Source of the DNA: JBCCFW01 sp039029535 | GTDB lineage: Bacteria; Acidobacteriota; JBCCFW01 | Reading direction: 5' to 3' | Assembly (NCBI GenBank): GCA_039029535.1 | Contig: JBCCFW010000009.1 | Location: forward strand, 1-64,000 | Length of the DNA stretch: 64,000 nt | Part shown: positions 33,801-42,300 of the stretch, piece by piece | Position numbering within the stretch: the stretch's first letter is position 1 | Layout of the letters: the number at the start of each line of letters is the position of its first letter | Program-made: the position numbers and the translations under genes | Notes under the pieces: model-generated | Database searches by the model: none | What the model saw: only the letters and a program-made list of their open reading frames with translations | What the model was told of the DNA's origin: nothing

Positions 33801-34856
33801 GTCGTCGCAGGCGTCGCCGATGGCGTCTCCGTCCGAGTCCTCCTGGCCAGGGTTGGCAGCGTCGGGGCAGTTGTCGCAAGCGTCGCCGAGGTCGTCGCTG
33901 TCCGAGTTCTCCTGGCCGGCGTTGGGGGTGCCGGGGCAGTTGTCGACGTCGTCGGCCACTCCGTCCATGTCGGAATCGGTGACATCGCAGGCATCGCCGA
34001 CTCCGTCGAAGTCCGCGTCCTCCTGACCCGGGTTGGGGGCGTTCGGGCAGTTGTCGACCGCGTCGGCCACTCCGTCTCCGTCGCCGTCGTCACAGGCATC
34101 TCCGATGGCGTCCCCGTCCGAGTCCTCCTGGCCGGGGTTGGCGGTGAAGGGGCAGTTGTCGAACGCGTCGACGAATCCATCCATGTCGCTGTCGTCACAG
34201 GCATCGCCGATGGCGTCCCCGTCCGAGTCCTCCTGTCCCGGGTTGGCGGCGCCGGGACAGTTGTCGCAAGCGTCGCCGAGACCGTCGAGGTCGGCGTCTT
34301 CCTGGCCGGAGTTCGGAGTGAAGGGGCAGTTGTCGACCGCGTCGGCCACCGCATCGAAGTCGCTGTCGTCGCAGGCGTCGCCGAAGTCGTCCCCGTCCGC
34401 GTTCTCCTGTCCCGGATTGGCAGCACTGGGGCAGTTGTCGCAGGCGTCGCCGACGCCGTCGAAGTCGGCGTCTTCCTGGCCGGAGTTGCCAGCGGCGGGA
34501 CAGTTGTCGGTCGCGTCGCTGACCCCGTCCATGTCGGCATCGCCGAGGTCGCAGGCGTCACCGACGCCGTCGAAGTCTGCGTCCCCCTGTCCCGGGTTGG
34601 CAGCGCTGGGGCAGTTGTCACAGTCGTCGCCGACACCGTCGCCGTCCGAGTCGTCCTGGCTGGCGTTGAAGGTGAAGGGGCAGTTGTCGCAGAGATCGCC
34701 GACCCCATCCCTGTCGGTGTCGGCTCCGCACTCCTCGTGGACGACGAGGGGCCCGCCGAGGAGGCCCTGGAGCGCAGGTTGCCCGTCGGCATCTTCGCCA
34801 CGGGCGGCACTGGCGGCGAGAAGGAGAAGGAGGAGAGGCAGGACGAGCTTGTTCAT
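30807..34856 (-). CDS. Giant secreted protein: TSP3 repeats, CSLREA beta-helix, dockerin-like C-terminal module
   Basis: A 1349-residue exported protein (signal peptide MNKLVLPLLLLLLAASAARG). Residues about 42-395 are thrombospondin type 3 calcium repeats (DADFDGVGDACDNCP and variants, about 18 half-motifs). Next comes a CSLREA-type start (CTLREAIFN, near 434) and a right-handed beta-helix with a choice-of-anchor-Q-like end (NGGRLPTHALVEGSPAIDL). A second TSP3/metal-binding stretch leads into a C-terminal module of about 410 residues with four dockerin-like segments (DGRVSLADY, FTFGDTMVIRRL, DGRVDISDVVLALRVAVG, DETVSVADVVALLRVAVG). This module is shared with the next gene upstream. Probably a surface or extracellular structure protein. 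Confidence 0.88.
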   Translation of the reverse strand: MNKLVLPLLLLLLAASAARGEDADGQPALQGLLGGPLVVHEECGADTDRDGVGDLCDNCPFTFNASQDDSDGDGVGDDCDNCPSAANPGQGDADFDGVGDACDLGDADMDGVSDATDNCPAAGNSGQEDADFDGVGDACDNCPSAANPGQENADGDDFGDACDDSDFDAVADAVDNCPFTPNSGQEDADLDGLGDACDNCPGAANPGQEDSDGDAIGDACDDSDMDGFVDAFDNCPFTANPGQEDSDGDAIGDACDDGDGDGVADAVDNCPNAPNPGQEDADFDGVGDACDVTDSDMDGVADDVDNCPGTPNAGQENSDSDDLGDACDNCPDAANPGQEDSDGDAIGDACDDGDSDGVADAVDNCPDVPNASQEDADMDGVGDTCDESLNCTDTIDNDEDGTVDCDDPECALDPACTVILNVTSTEDNMTAGDGACTLREAIFNARTIDERTDGDCEPGSYVAIIAVPAGHYVLSLAGEWDNNGARGDLDLRHTLTIRGAGSPFTIIDGNGLDRVFDIVNATVTLTGITITGGHAQEEWDGSPAYACGVAGSVGGGGGIRHMSGDLTLEDVRLTGNEARCAGGGLIATGGLISGRNVLIDGNVAGTEGGGYHSFGQRTGSTDTNRLTNWTVSGNTAVLGGGIVSWTGNPLHMEGVTVTGNHAIIGGGGLAMNSGLFSLRASIVAGNTSLAGNAECAGPITLSSSVVGIDGDAGGCSEDDNVVPAGGLETVIDPVLRDNGGRLPTHALVEGSPAIDLQPQETGGSHCGTELWDHDARGADRPLDDGACDAGAVEFGSMAPCGDCDGDGVLDDEDNCPDVFNPGQVDRDLDGVGDPCDPNGPPESSCDDDIDEDGDGDVDCADADCMTFAGCVEQLCTDGLDDEGDGAIDCADLDCIRDAACDDADTDGDGILNAQDNCTGVFNPHQEDINGNGVGELCEATYVFTAVDDAGIDLVSFLFFVEPPPGIRHVESKAGFDLGPEWDCGSPDLGFETSSLQCLSTSAAVNGEEVEFARFVYEHLGRAPACEELAFSPGPPNEWLDDVFEDGTAESITCELSDCLPADIWPDGVGDGRVSLADYMHGRRKVLGITASHPRDAECGDLYPGVVTCDGGDSISDWCPEGDATFTFGDTMVIRRLVMRIHELGCDSCLSSEEPVVSWLPGDAAPREARDGRVDISDVVLALRVAVGLDDASADERRLLDVAPVETAGDRLLAQGDETVSVADVVALLRVAVGADELTWPERELSVVLTDGSASLVGFTQVVQGWPEWATILDWGAGPCALSGDSAFHPGDGAWGVTCVTDPEPFTGPAELVRVTYTGPGAVDPSLLTSRSELLDESLFDSAGQVELLD
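33670..34731 (-). repeat. TSP3-encoding minisatellite
   Basis: About 1.06 kb of imperfect tandem repeats encoding calcium-binding thrombospondin type 3 motifs. Units vary between one and two half-motifs and share the boilerplate GGGGCAGTTGTC and GTCGTCGCAGGC on the plus strand. Recombination between units would change repeat number. Confidence 0.85.
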
Positions 34857-34897
34857 GGGTGGTCGGACTCCGTGGGAGGGCTCACCCCACGAGGGGT

Positions 34898-34937
34898 GGC
34901 TGACCCAAGAACGGAGCGCCGGTCTCCGATGTGGCAC
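34898..34937 (-). promoter_or_regulatory. Conserved upstream motif, copy 1
   Basis: Plus-strand GGCTGACCCAAGAACGGAG (34898-34916) followed after 12 bases by ATGTGGCAC (34929-34937). The same two blocks at identical spacing precede the paralogous gene (39321-39360). They lie 40-80 bases upstream of the start codon, where a promoter would be, but no standard -35/-10 pair is obvious. Confidence 0.5.
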
Positions 34938-34988
34938 CCGGACCGCGAGAAGTTCTCAGGGCTCGCCGGGCAGCCCCTCAGACGCCGA

Positions 34989-35021
34989 ACCGGCCGCCGA
35001 CCCGAGGGATCGACGGCCGGT
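34989..35021 (-). terminator. Hairpin downstream of the beta-helix protein gene
   Basis: ACCGGCCGCCG (34989-34999) pairs with CGACGGCCGGT (35011-35021) with one mismatch. It is the counterpart of the hairpin at 30748-30781 and likewise sits just after a gene with the shared C-terminal module. Confidence 0.5.
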
Positions 35022-35044
35022 CGCGGCGGGCGAGGAGCGGCCCC

Positions 35045-38000
35045 TCAGTCGAGGAGCTCCACCTGCCCGGCGATCTCGTCGAGGCCCTCGTCGAGGAGCT
35101 CGAGCCGGCTGGTCAGCTCGGTCGGGTCGACCACGCCCGGGCCCGTGTAGGTCACCCGGACCAGCTCCGCTGGCGCCGCGAAGGGCTCGGGATCGGTCAC
35201 GCAGGTGATGAGCCAGGCCTCGTCGCCGAGGGTGGCCTCGGCGTCACCATCCAGCGAGCAGGGGCCGGCTTCCCAGGCGGTCACCGTCGCCCAGGAGGGC
35301 CAGCCCTCGACGGTCTGGGCGAACGCCACGGCCGGTGCCGGGCTGTCGGTGAGGACCAGGGAGAGCTCGCGCTCGGGCCAGGCCAGCTCGTCGATCCCGA
35401 CCGCCACCCGGAGCAGCGCGACCACGTCGGCGATGTCGACTGTCTCGTCACCCCGGGCCAGCAGACGGCCGCCCGCCGTCTCGACGGGGGCGACGTCGAG
35501 GAGCCGCTGCTCGTCGTCGCTCGGATGGTCGAGGCCGACCGCCACTCGGAGGCTCAGGACGACGTCGGAGATGTCGACCACGCCGTCACGAGCGTCGCGG
35601 GGCGTCACGTCGCCCGGCACCCAGCTCACCACCGGCTCCTCCGCGCTGAGGCAAGAGTCGCAGCCGTAGACGTAGACCCGCTGGATGAGGCGGCGGATGA
35701 CCAGGAGGTCTCCGAGGGCGAAGTGGCCGTCACCCTCCACGCACCAGTCGGAGGTCTGGTTGCCACGGTCGCAAGTGACCGTGCCGGGATGCACGTCTCC
35801 GCACTCGACGTCCCGCGGGAGCAGCGGGGTGAGGCCCACCACCTTGCGGAACCCGGCCACGTAATCGGCCAGGGACACGCGACCGTCGCCTTCGTCGGGA
35901 TGCACGTCGCCCGGGAGGCAGTTGATGACCTCGCAGGTGATCGCCTCGGGCGGCAGGTCCGAGAGCGAGTCGTCGAGCCATTCGTTCGGGGCCCCCGGAG
36001 CGAAGGTGAGGTCGTCACAGGCAGGAGCCTCACCGACGTGCTCGAGGATGAACTCACCGAAGCGGAGCGTCGTGACCGCCCCGAGGGGAGCGAACACGTT
36101 GGTGCAGGTCAGCGAGGAGCGGAAGAAGCCGAGGTCGGGGGAGTCGCAGTCCCAGCTCGGGTCGATGTCGTCGCCGCGGACGGCGCCGACGTGACGCACG
36201 CCGCTGCCGCCCTCGACGAAGAAGTGGAAGGAGATCAGGTCGAGGCCGCTCGAGTCCTCGGCGGTGAACTGGAAGACCGTCTCGCAGATCTCGCCGACGG
36301 TGTTCCCGTTGACGTCTTCCTGATGGGGGTTGGGGACGCCGGCGCAGTTGTCGTCACCGTTGGGGACGGTGTCGCCGTCCCAGTCGTGATCGGCGCAGTC
36401 GTCGCTGCGGAGGCAGTCGACGTCGTCGCAGTCGGTGAGACCGTCGAAGTCCTCGTCGACGGCGTCGGCGCAAGCCACCTCGACGCAGTCGTCAGACTCG
36501 CTGCAGTCGGCGTCGGCACAGTCGGTGTCGCCATCCCCGTCGTCATCGATCCCGTCGCTGCAATCCCGCTCGATGCAGGCCGGCGTGCCGACGCAGTCGG
36601 CGTCGTCGCAGTCGGTCACTCCGTCGGTGTCGTTGTCGACGCCGTCGTCGCAGGTCAGCTCGATGCAGGCCGGGTCCTCGTCGCACTCGTCGTCGTCGCA
36701 GTCGACGTCGCCGTCCCCGTCGTCGTCGAGGCCATCGGCACACTCGGCCTCCGGGATGCAGTCGGAGCTCGCGGCGCAGTCGGGGTCGTCGCAGTCGGTC
36801 GCGGCATCGAAGTCGTTGTCGACCTCGTCGGCGCAGGCGCTCTCGGGGAGACAGGCCTCGTCGTTCGCGCAGGCGACGTCCTCGCAGTCCGTGTTGCCGT
36901 CCCCGTTGTCGTCGATGTCGTCGTGACAGTTCTGCTCGGGACCGGGCATGTCGGCGAGGACGATGTCGTTGCCGTCACCACCGGCGTAGGAGACGGTGCC
37001 GCCGACGAGGGGGTCTCCCTCGTTCGGCGCCCCGTCGAAGCGGCTGGCCGTCGGGCAGCAGGCGTCGAAACTGATGATCGTGAGCGGGCCGGTGGTGGGG
37101 CCAGTGATGCCGACCTGGAGCGTCGCGCCGCCGAGGTTCAGGTTCCCGGTGACGGCGACCTGATCGTGACCGACTCCCGGGCCGTCGTCGCTCAGGATGT
37201 CGATGGAGAGGGTCGAGCCCGCCTGGAAGGTCAGGTTGCCGTCGACGGTGAGGAGGCCGGGCGAGGCGCCCGGGGCGAGGGTCCCACCGGCGTTGACGGT
37301 GACGTTGCCGTCGAGGGTCCCGTCACCACCGATGGTGCCGCCCGGGAGCCTGAAGGTGTTGGCGGTGATGGTGCCCTCCGGGCTCCAGGTCCCGGCGGAG
37401 ACCTCGATGTTTCCGAAGCCGCCCTCGAAGTCGTCCAGCACGACCTCGCCCGTCAGCTTGGCGAGGTCGAGGCCCGAGAAGAGGCCGGCGCCGGTGAGGG
37501 CCTGATCGCCGTCGCCCACGAGCTTGATGAAGCCAATGTGGCCGTTGGTGTCGTCGTTCTGGACGTCGCCGGCGACGCGGAGCGCGCCGGGGGCTCGGAT
37601 GTCGTGCACGTTGGCCAGGAGGAGGTCGCCGGTGACGTTCAGGTCCTGGTTCAGCATGAAGGTCGTGCCCGCGCCGTCGAGGTTCGCGCGGATCTCCATG
37701 TCGTCGACCGATCCGGCGAAGTCGATCGCCGTGCCCGCGATGCCGCTCACGACCAGGCGGCCGCCCGCATTCACCAGGTGGCCATCGCCGGTGAGCGTGT
37801 CGCTGGCGAGGATCAGGTCGGAGGCCATGAGGACACGGGCGCCGGCGCCCTGCTCGACGTCGAGCGCCCGCCACCGGCCCGCTCCGTCGAGGGTTTGATC
37901 CGCGTCGCCCACCAGCTTGATGCGGCCGTCGCCGTTCCAGCCGTCGGCGTCATCGTTCGTGATGTTGCCCTCGGCCCGCAGCGCACCAGGTCCGACGATG

Positions 38001-39283
38001 TTGTGGATGCCGTTCAGGAGCACGTGGCCGGTGACGTTCAGGTCCTGATCGAACCTGCAGATCGAGTTGCCGCCAGCCGCGGGCGCGCGGACCTCGAAGT
38101 CATCGACGACGCCGGCGAAGTCGAGGCGGGTGCTGCTGCCGGTCAGGACCAGGCGGCCCCCGGCGTTGACCAGGTGGCCGTCGCCGCCGAGCGAGTCGGA
38201 GATGAGGATCAGGTCGGACGGCAGGAGGACGCGGGCGCCGTCGCCTTGCTCGACGTCGAGCGCCCGCCACCGACCCGCTCCGTCCAGGGTCTGATCCGCG
38301 TCGCCCACCAGCTTGATGCGGCCGGTGCCTCCCCATCCGTCGGCGTCATCGTTCGTGATGTCGCCCGCCGCCCGCAGTGCGCCGGGGCCGACGATGTTTT
38401 GGATGCTGTTCAGGAGCACGTGGCCGGTGACGTTCAGGTCCTGATCGAACCTGCAGATCGAGTTGCCGCCGGCCGCGGGCGCGCGGACCTCGAAGTCATC
38501 GACCACGCCGGCGAAATCGAGGCGGGTGCTGCTGCCGGTCAGGACCAGGCGGCCCCCGGCGTTGACCAGGTGGCCGTCGCCGCCGAGCGAGTCGGAGACG
38601 AGGATCAGGTCGGAGGGCAGGAGCACGCGGGCGCCGTCGCCTTGCTCAACGTCGAGCGCACGCCAGGTACCCGCTCCGTCGAGGGTCTGATCGGCGTCGC
38701 CCACCAGCTTGATGCGGCCGGCGCCTCCCCATCCGTTGGTGTCCTCGTTCGTGACGTTGCCGGCGACCCGCAGCGCGCCAGGGTCAACGAGGTTGGCGAC
38801 GTTGATCAGCAGGACATCGCCGGCGACGTTCAGGTCCTGAAGCAGGGTGCAGCTGGCCTCTCGGTGCTCGAACTCGCCGATGGTGCCGCCGAAGTCGAAC
38901 ACAGCGCCGTTGCTGACGACCTTGGCGGCTGTCGCGTCAAGAGCAGCCGCGTTGGCCACCGTGAGCCGGGCGCCGACCGCGCCCGGGGCCCCAATGGAGA
39001 GCGTGTTGGACCCGAGACGGACGACGCCTGGGTAGTCGGCGGTGATCTCGAGCCTGTAGACCGTGAGATCGCCCCCCAGCGTGGCTTCGGAGCCCGAGCT
39101 GGCATCGAAGACGGCGACGTCGCCGGCGTCGGGGATGCCGTCCTCATCCGAGCCGTCGGTCAGGGTCCAGTTGCCGGCGTCGGACCAGTTGCCGTCACTC
39201 CCCGCGGTCCAGGTGAGAGTTCCGCCGCGGGCGAGGGGAGCGGCGAGCAAGAAAAGAAGAAGGGGCAGGGCGAGCTTGTTCAT
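35045..39283 (-). CDS. Giant secreted beta-helix protein with internal repeats and dockerin-like C-terminal module
   Basis: A 1412-residue exported protein (signal peptide MNKLALPLLLFLLAAPLARG). Residues about 155-550 are three repeats of about 132 residues (…VGPGALRA, GRIKLVGDADQTLDGAG, RALDVEQGDGARVLLPSDL, FDQDLNVTGH), then an autotransporter-type strand-loop-strand region (GGTLAPGASPGLLTVDGNLT). A cysteine- and aspartate-rich segment (CADGLDDDGDGDVDCDDDEC) links to the shared 410-residue C-terminal module with four dockerin-like segments (DGRVSLADY, FALGDLLVIRRL, DGVVDISDVVLSL, DETVDIADVVALL). No membrane anchor or LPXTG-type motif is visible. Likely a secreted matrix or surface fibre. Confidence 0.88.
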   Translation of the reverse strand: MNKLALPLLLFLLAAPLARGGTLTWTAGSDGNWSDAGNWTLTDGSDEDGIPDAGDVAVFDASSGSEATLGGDLTVYRLEITADYPGVVRLGSNTLSIGAPGAVGARLTVANAAALDATAAKVVSNGAVFDFGGTIGEFEHREASCTLLQDLNVAGDVLLINVANLVDPGALRVAGNVTNEDTNGWGGAGRIKLVGDADQTLDGAGTWRALDVEQGDGARVLLPSDLILVSDSLGGDGHLVNAGGRLVLTGSSTRLDFAGVVDDFEVRAPAAGGNSICRFDQDLNVTGHVLLNSIQNIVGPGALRAAGDITNDDADGWGGTGRIKLVGDADQTLDGAGRWRALDVEQGDGARVLLPSDLILISDSLGGDGHLVNAGGRLVLTGSSTRLDFAGVVDDFEVRAPAAGGNSICRFDQDLNVTGHVLLNGIHNIVGPGALRAEGNITNDDADGWNGDGRIKLVGDADQTLDGAGRWRALDVEQGAGARVLMASDLILASDTLTGDGHLVNAGGRLVVSGIAGTAIDFAGSVDDMEIRANLDGAGTTFMLNQDLNVTGDLLLANVHDIRAPGALRVAGDVQNDDTNGHIGFIKLVGDGDQALTGAGLFSGLDLAKLTGEVVLDDFEGGFGNIEVSAGTWSPEGTITANTFRLPGGTIGGDGTLDGNVTVNAGGTLAPGASPGLLTVDGNLTFQAGSTLSIDILSDDGPGVGHDQVAVTGNLNLGGATLQVGITGPTTGPLTIISFDACCPTASRFDGAPNEGDPLVGGTVSYAGGDGNDIVLADMPGPEQNCHDDIDDNGDGNTDCEDVACANDEACLPESACADEVDNDFDAATDCDDPDCAASSDCIPEAECADGLDDDGDGDVDCDDDECDEDPACIELTCDDGVDNDTDGVTDCDDADCVGTPACIERDCSDGIDDDGDGDTDCADADCSESDDCVEVACADAVDEDFDGLTDCDDVDCLRSDDCADHDWDGDTVPNGDDNCAGVPNPHQEDVNGNTVGEICETVFQFTAEDSSGLDLISFHFFVEGGSGVRHVGAVRGDDIDPSWDCDSPDLGFFRSSLTCTNVFAPLGAVTTLRFGEFILEHVGEAPACDDLTFAPGAPNEWLDDSLSDLPPEAITCEVINCLPGDVHPDEGDGRVSLADYVAGFRKVVGLTPLLPRDVECGDVHPGTVTCDRGNQTSDWCVEGDGHFALGDLLVIRRLIQRVYVYGCDSCLSAEEPVVSWVPGDVTPRDARDGVVDISDVVLSLRVAVGLDHPSDDEQRLLDVAPVETAGGRLLARGDETVDIADVVALLRVAVGIDELAWPERELSLVLTDSPAPAVAFAQTVEGWPSWATVTAWEAGPCSLDGDAEATLGDEAWLITCVTDPEPFAAPAELVRVTYTGPGVVDPTELTSRLELLDEGLDEIAGQVELLD
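37627..38818 (-). repeat. Three tandem copies of a 396-bp coding repeat
   Basis: Copies start (minus strand) at 38818, 38422 and 38026. The first two spacings are exactly 396 bp; the third copy runs to about 37627 (399 bp). Copies one and two are almost identical at DNA level, including third codon positions, whereas the third differs more in its second half. This points to recent internal duplication or gene conversion. Confidence 0.9.
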
Positions 39284-39320
39284 GGGCGCGGACTCCGCTG
39301 AGTGCCGCCGTACGACGGGC

Positions 39321-39360
39321 GGCTGACCCAAGAACGGAGTGGCCTGCGCTCATGTGGCAC
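39321..39360 (-). promoter_or_regulatory. Conserved upstream motif, copy 2
   Basis: Plus-strand GGCTGACCCAAGAACGGAG (39321-39339) and ATGTGGCAC (39352-39360), with the same 12-base gap as the copy at 34898-34937. The intervening bases differ. Preserved blocks at fixed spacing with diverged surroundings suggest function. Confidence 0.5.
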
Positions 39361-39393
39361 GCAAGGTCGTGGCGGGGTCCTGCAGGCCCGAGT

Positions 39394-42300
39394 TCAGTGA
39401 CCCTCGAGCGTCGCCACGACCTCGACCAGGCCGGGGCGTCTCAGCAACCGATCGCGACCCAGGTCCTCGGCGGGGGCGCAGCGCAGCGCGGCGTGGGCGT
39501 GCTCGCGCGCCGCGGCCAGGTCCTCCTGCGCCGCCGCGATCTCCGCCAGCGTCGCCTCCACCTCGAAGCACGCGTCGGAGCCCGACACCCTCGGCACGTG
39601 AGCGGCCGCGGCTGACAGGTCTCTCGCCGCCGTGGCCGCGTCGCCCTGGAGCCAGCTCGCCCGACCTCGCGCGACCAGCAAGCGGAGCGCGTCCTCGTGG
39701 GTGGCGGCCAGCTCGGTGACGAGATGGGGCGTGGTCACCAGCGCGGCCAGCGTTCGCGGCTCGCCCAGGTGCGACTCGGCGGCGTCGCTGCAGGCCAGGG
39801 CGAGGAGCTCGACGAAGGCCTGGTCGCCCAGGGCCGCGACCAGTGGACGTGATCGTCGCGTGGCTGCGAGCCGCAGGGCGCCGGCCGCCACCCGCCGCAG
39901 GTCGGGGCGCCGGAGCAACTGGCGCAACCGGGCATCGTCCGGGCGACCGTCGAGCCGGTCGCGGAGCTCGGCACCGGGAGCGGTGCCGCTCCTCGGCACG
40001 GCTCGATCGATCTGGAAGCCTCGGAGCCTGATCGCGCTCAGGCTGACCCGGGCCCAGGCACCCTCGATGTCGTCGGCGACCGGCAGTGCGTGGATGACCA
40101 GCTCCCACTCGCGGTCGGACGAGAGGGGGATGAGCTCGCGCTTCACGTGCCGCTGTCGGTCGGGGAGCTCGACGGCGAGCCAGGTGGCGGCGGCTTCGGG
40201 ATCCGAGTGCACCGTCACGATCGTCGGACGGCCACGCACGACGTCGCGGAGATCCTGCTTGTCGGGCAAGCTCGTGTGGCCGTCGACCTGCGCGGCCGTC
40301 CAGTGGTAGTGGAAGCCACCCCAGCCGGAGCCGCTCCACTGGGCCCCGAGGGACGGTTCGTCGGCCCCGCGCGGGCGCAGGCTCACCCGGAGCTGCGCAC
40401 CTCGCTCCAGCCAGGCGGGTTCGGCCCTCACCTCGAGGGCAATCGCGTCGTCGACGCGGCGCAAGGGGAGGCGGGCCAGGTCTCCCACGCCGCCGAAGGT
40501 GTTCGCGTCCAGACGGGAGCGACGGAGGTCGTGCTGCACGAGCAGGGGCTGGTCGATGACCCAGGCAGGATCGAGTCGACCTCGGAAGTCGATGGTCTCT
40601 TGCTGCGACGCGTCGCGATGTCGCGCGTGCCGGTCGAGCTCCTCCTGGGCCCAGGCTCGTTGCTCCGGAGGGCCCGCCGCCGTCACTCCGTCCAGGCGTG
40701 AGAGCGCTTCCTCGAAGCGGCCGTCCTCCAGGAGGCGCTCGATCGCCCGCCGGTTCGCCGCTGCGTCGGCAGGGTTCGCGTCGTCGGCGGCGACCAGCAG
40801 GTCGGTGGCACGTCGCCGAGCGGGCGCCCCACCCTCGGGATCGTCGAGCTCCTCGTAGAGCCTGGCGGCCTGGTCGAGCGCGCGGGCCCGGTCGGCCGGC
40901 TCGGGCTCGAAGCTGGCGAGGTGCTCGAGCGTGTCCGCGGCGACCGTCGGGTAGCCGAGATCGCGGAGGTCCATGGCTCGCTGCCAGGGGCCAGGAAGGC
41001 CGGCCCTCGGAGTGAGCGTGCTGCCGTCCCGTCGTGGAAGGGGCGGTCCGCTCGCACCGAGCGCGCGGTACTCGCCTTCGCGATGGACGACCAGCTTGCG
41101 ACCGGGATCTCCCTTCAGCTCGACCAGGCCGACCGGTAGGCACTCGCTCAGAGCCGCCACCGCGAACCGAGGCCTGCCGTCGGCCGTCCGCTCCGGGAGC
41201 TGGCGGGCCAAGACCGTCCGTCCGGGCTTTGCGAACACCAGGTCGTCGAGGCCGTCGCCATCGAGGTCACCGCTCCAGAGGTCCGCATTGAGGCCTCCAC
41301 CTTCGAAGAGGGAGAGCAGGTGCCGCAGGCGGTTGCCTTCGAGGGCGAACAGCTGGAGTCCGATGGGCGGGCCCGCATGGTCGCCGGTGGGGAACACCTC
41401 CTGGCTCGCCACCTCGTTCGCGGTGGTCGCAGCTACCAGGAGTCGTCCATCGGCGCAGCGGAAGGGCGCGAGGTCGCGAGCCTGCGAGTACCGCAGGCGA
41501 GCCCGCAAGCGCAGGGGACCGTCGGTGTCGTAGACACGCAGGTCGTAGGCCTCGGGCGGTCCCAGCGCGACGACGAGCTCGTCGCGTCCATCGGCGTCGA
41601 GGTCCATGGCGGCCATGGCGGTGGCGTAGGACTCCCAGGCCTCGGTGGCGGGATGGGCGGTCTTCGTGTCGCCGGTCTGCAGGTCGACTTCCCAGAAGCG
41701 GTTCTCAACCCAGGCGGATGAGACGAAGAGTCGGACCCGGCCGTCGGGTTCGGTGAGCGCGGTGGCGGCACGCGCGGATTCCCCGGTCCAGCGGATGCGC
41801 TCGACGAGCCCGCCGTGGCGAAGCTCGAGGAGCACGTTCTCTCCAGCACCATCGTCCCACGCGACCAGCGCCGGTGAGCCGTCGAGCTCCAGGGGCACGA
41901 AGCGACCGAGGCTCAGGCCTGCCGGCAACTGCGCTGGACGCGAGCCGGCCTCGTCCACGACCAACGCGTGGTCACGGCTGAGCTTCCAGAGCAGGGGGGG
42001 CTCGAGGCTCAGACCCGGGACCACCGGGCGCGTCTCGGCCAGGAGCTCGAGCAGCGGGCGGTGGGGATCGGTCGGGCCCATCAGCTCGCGCGCTCCCTCG
42101 ACATCGGCCTGGGCGAAGGCCGCCTCGAGCCGCCACTGCTGGAGCTCGGTGTCTCCGACGTCGCTGATGAGATCGGGCAGCTCGCGCTCCATCAGCGCGA
42201 GGGTCGCGGCGAGGCGGTCAGGGCTCCGTTGCTCATGTTGGCTGCGGGCGATGAGTCGGAGGGCGGCGCCACGGTGCGTGTCGTCGGTCGCCGACGTGTA

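Noticed and set aside
34931..39301. Plus-strand ORF of 1456 codons
   Set aside because: Antisense to the giant beta-helix gene. It is a low-complexity shadow caused by third-position GC bias and has no domain signature.
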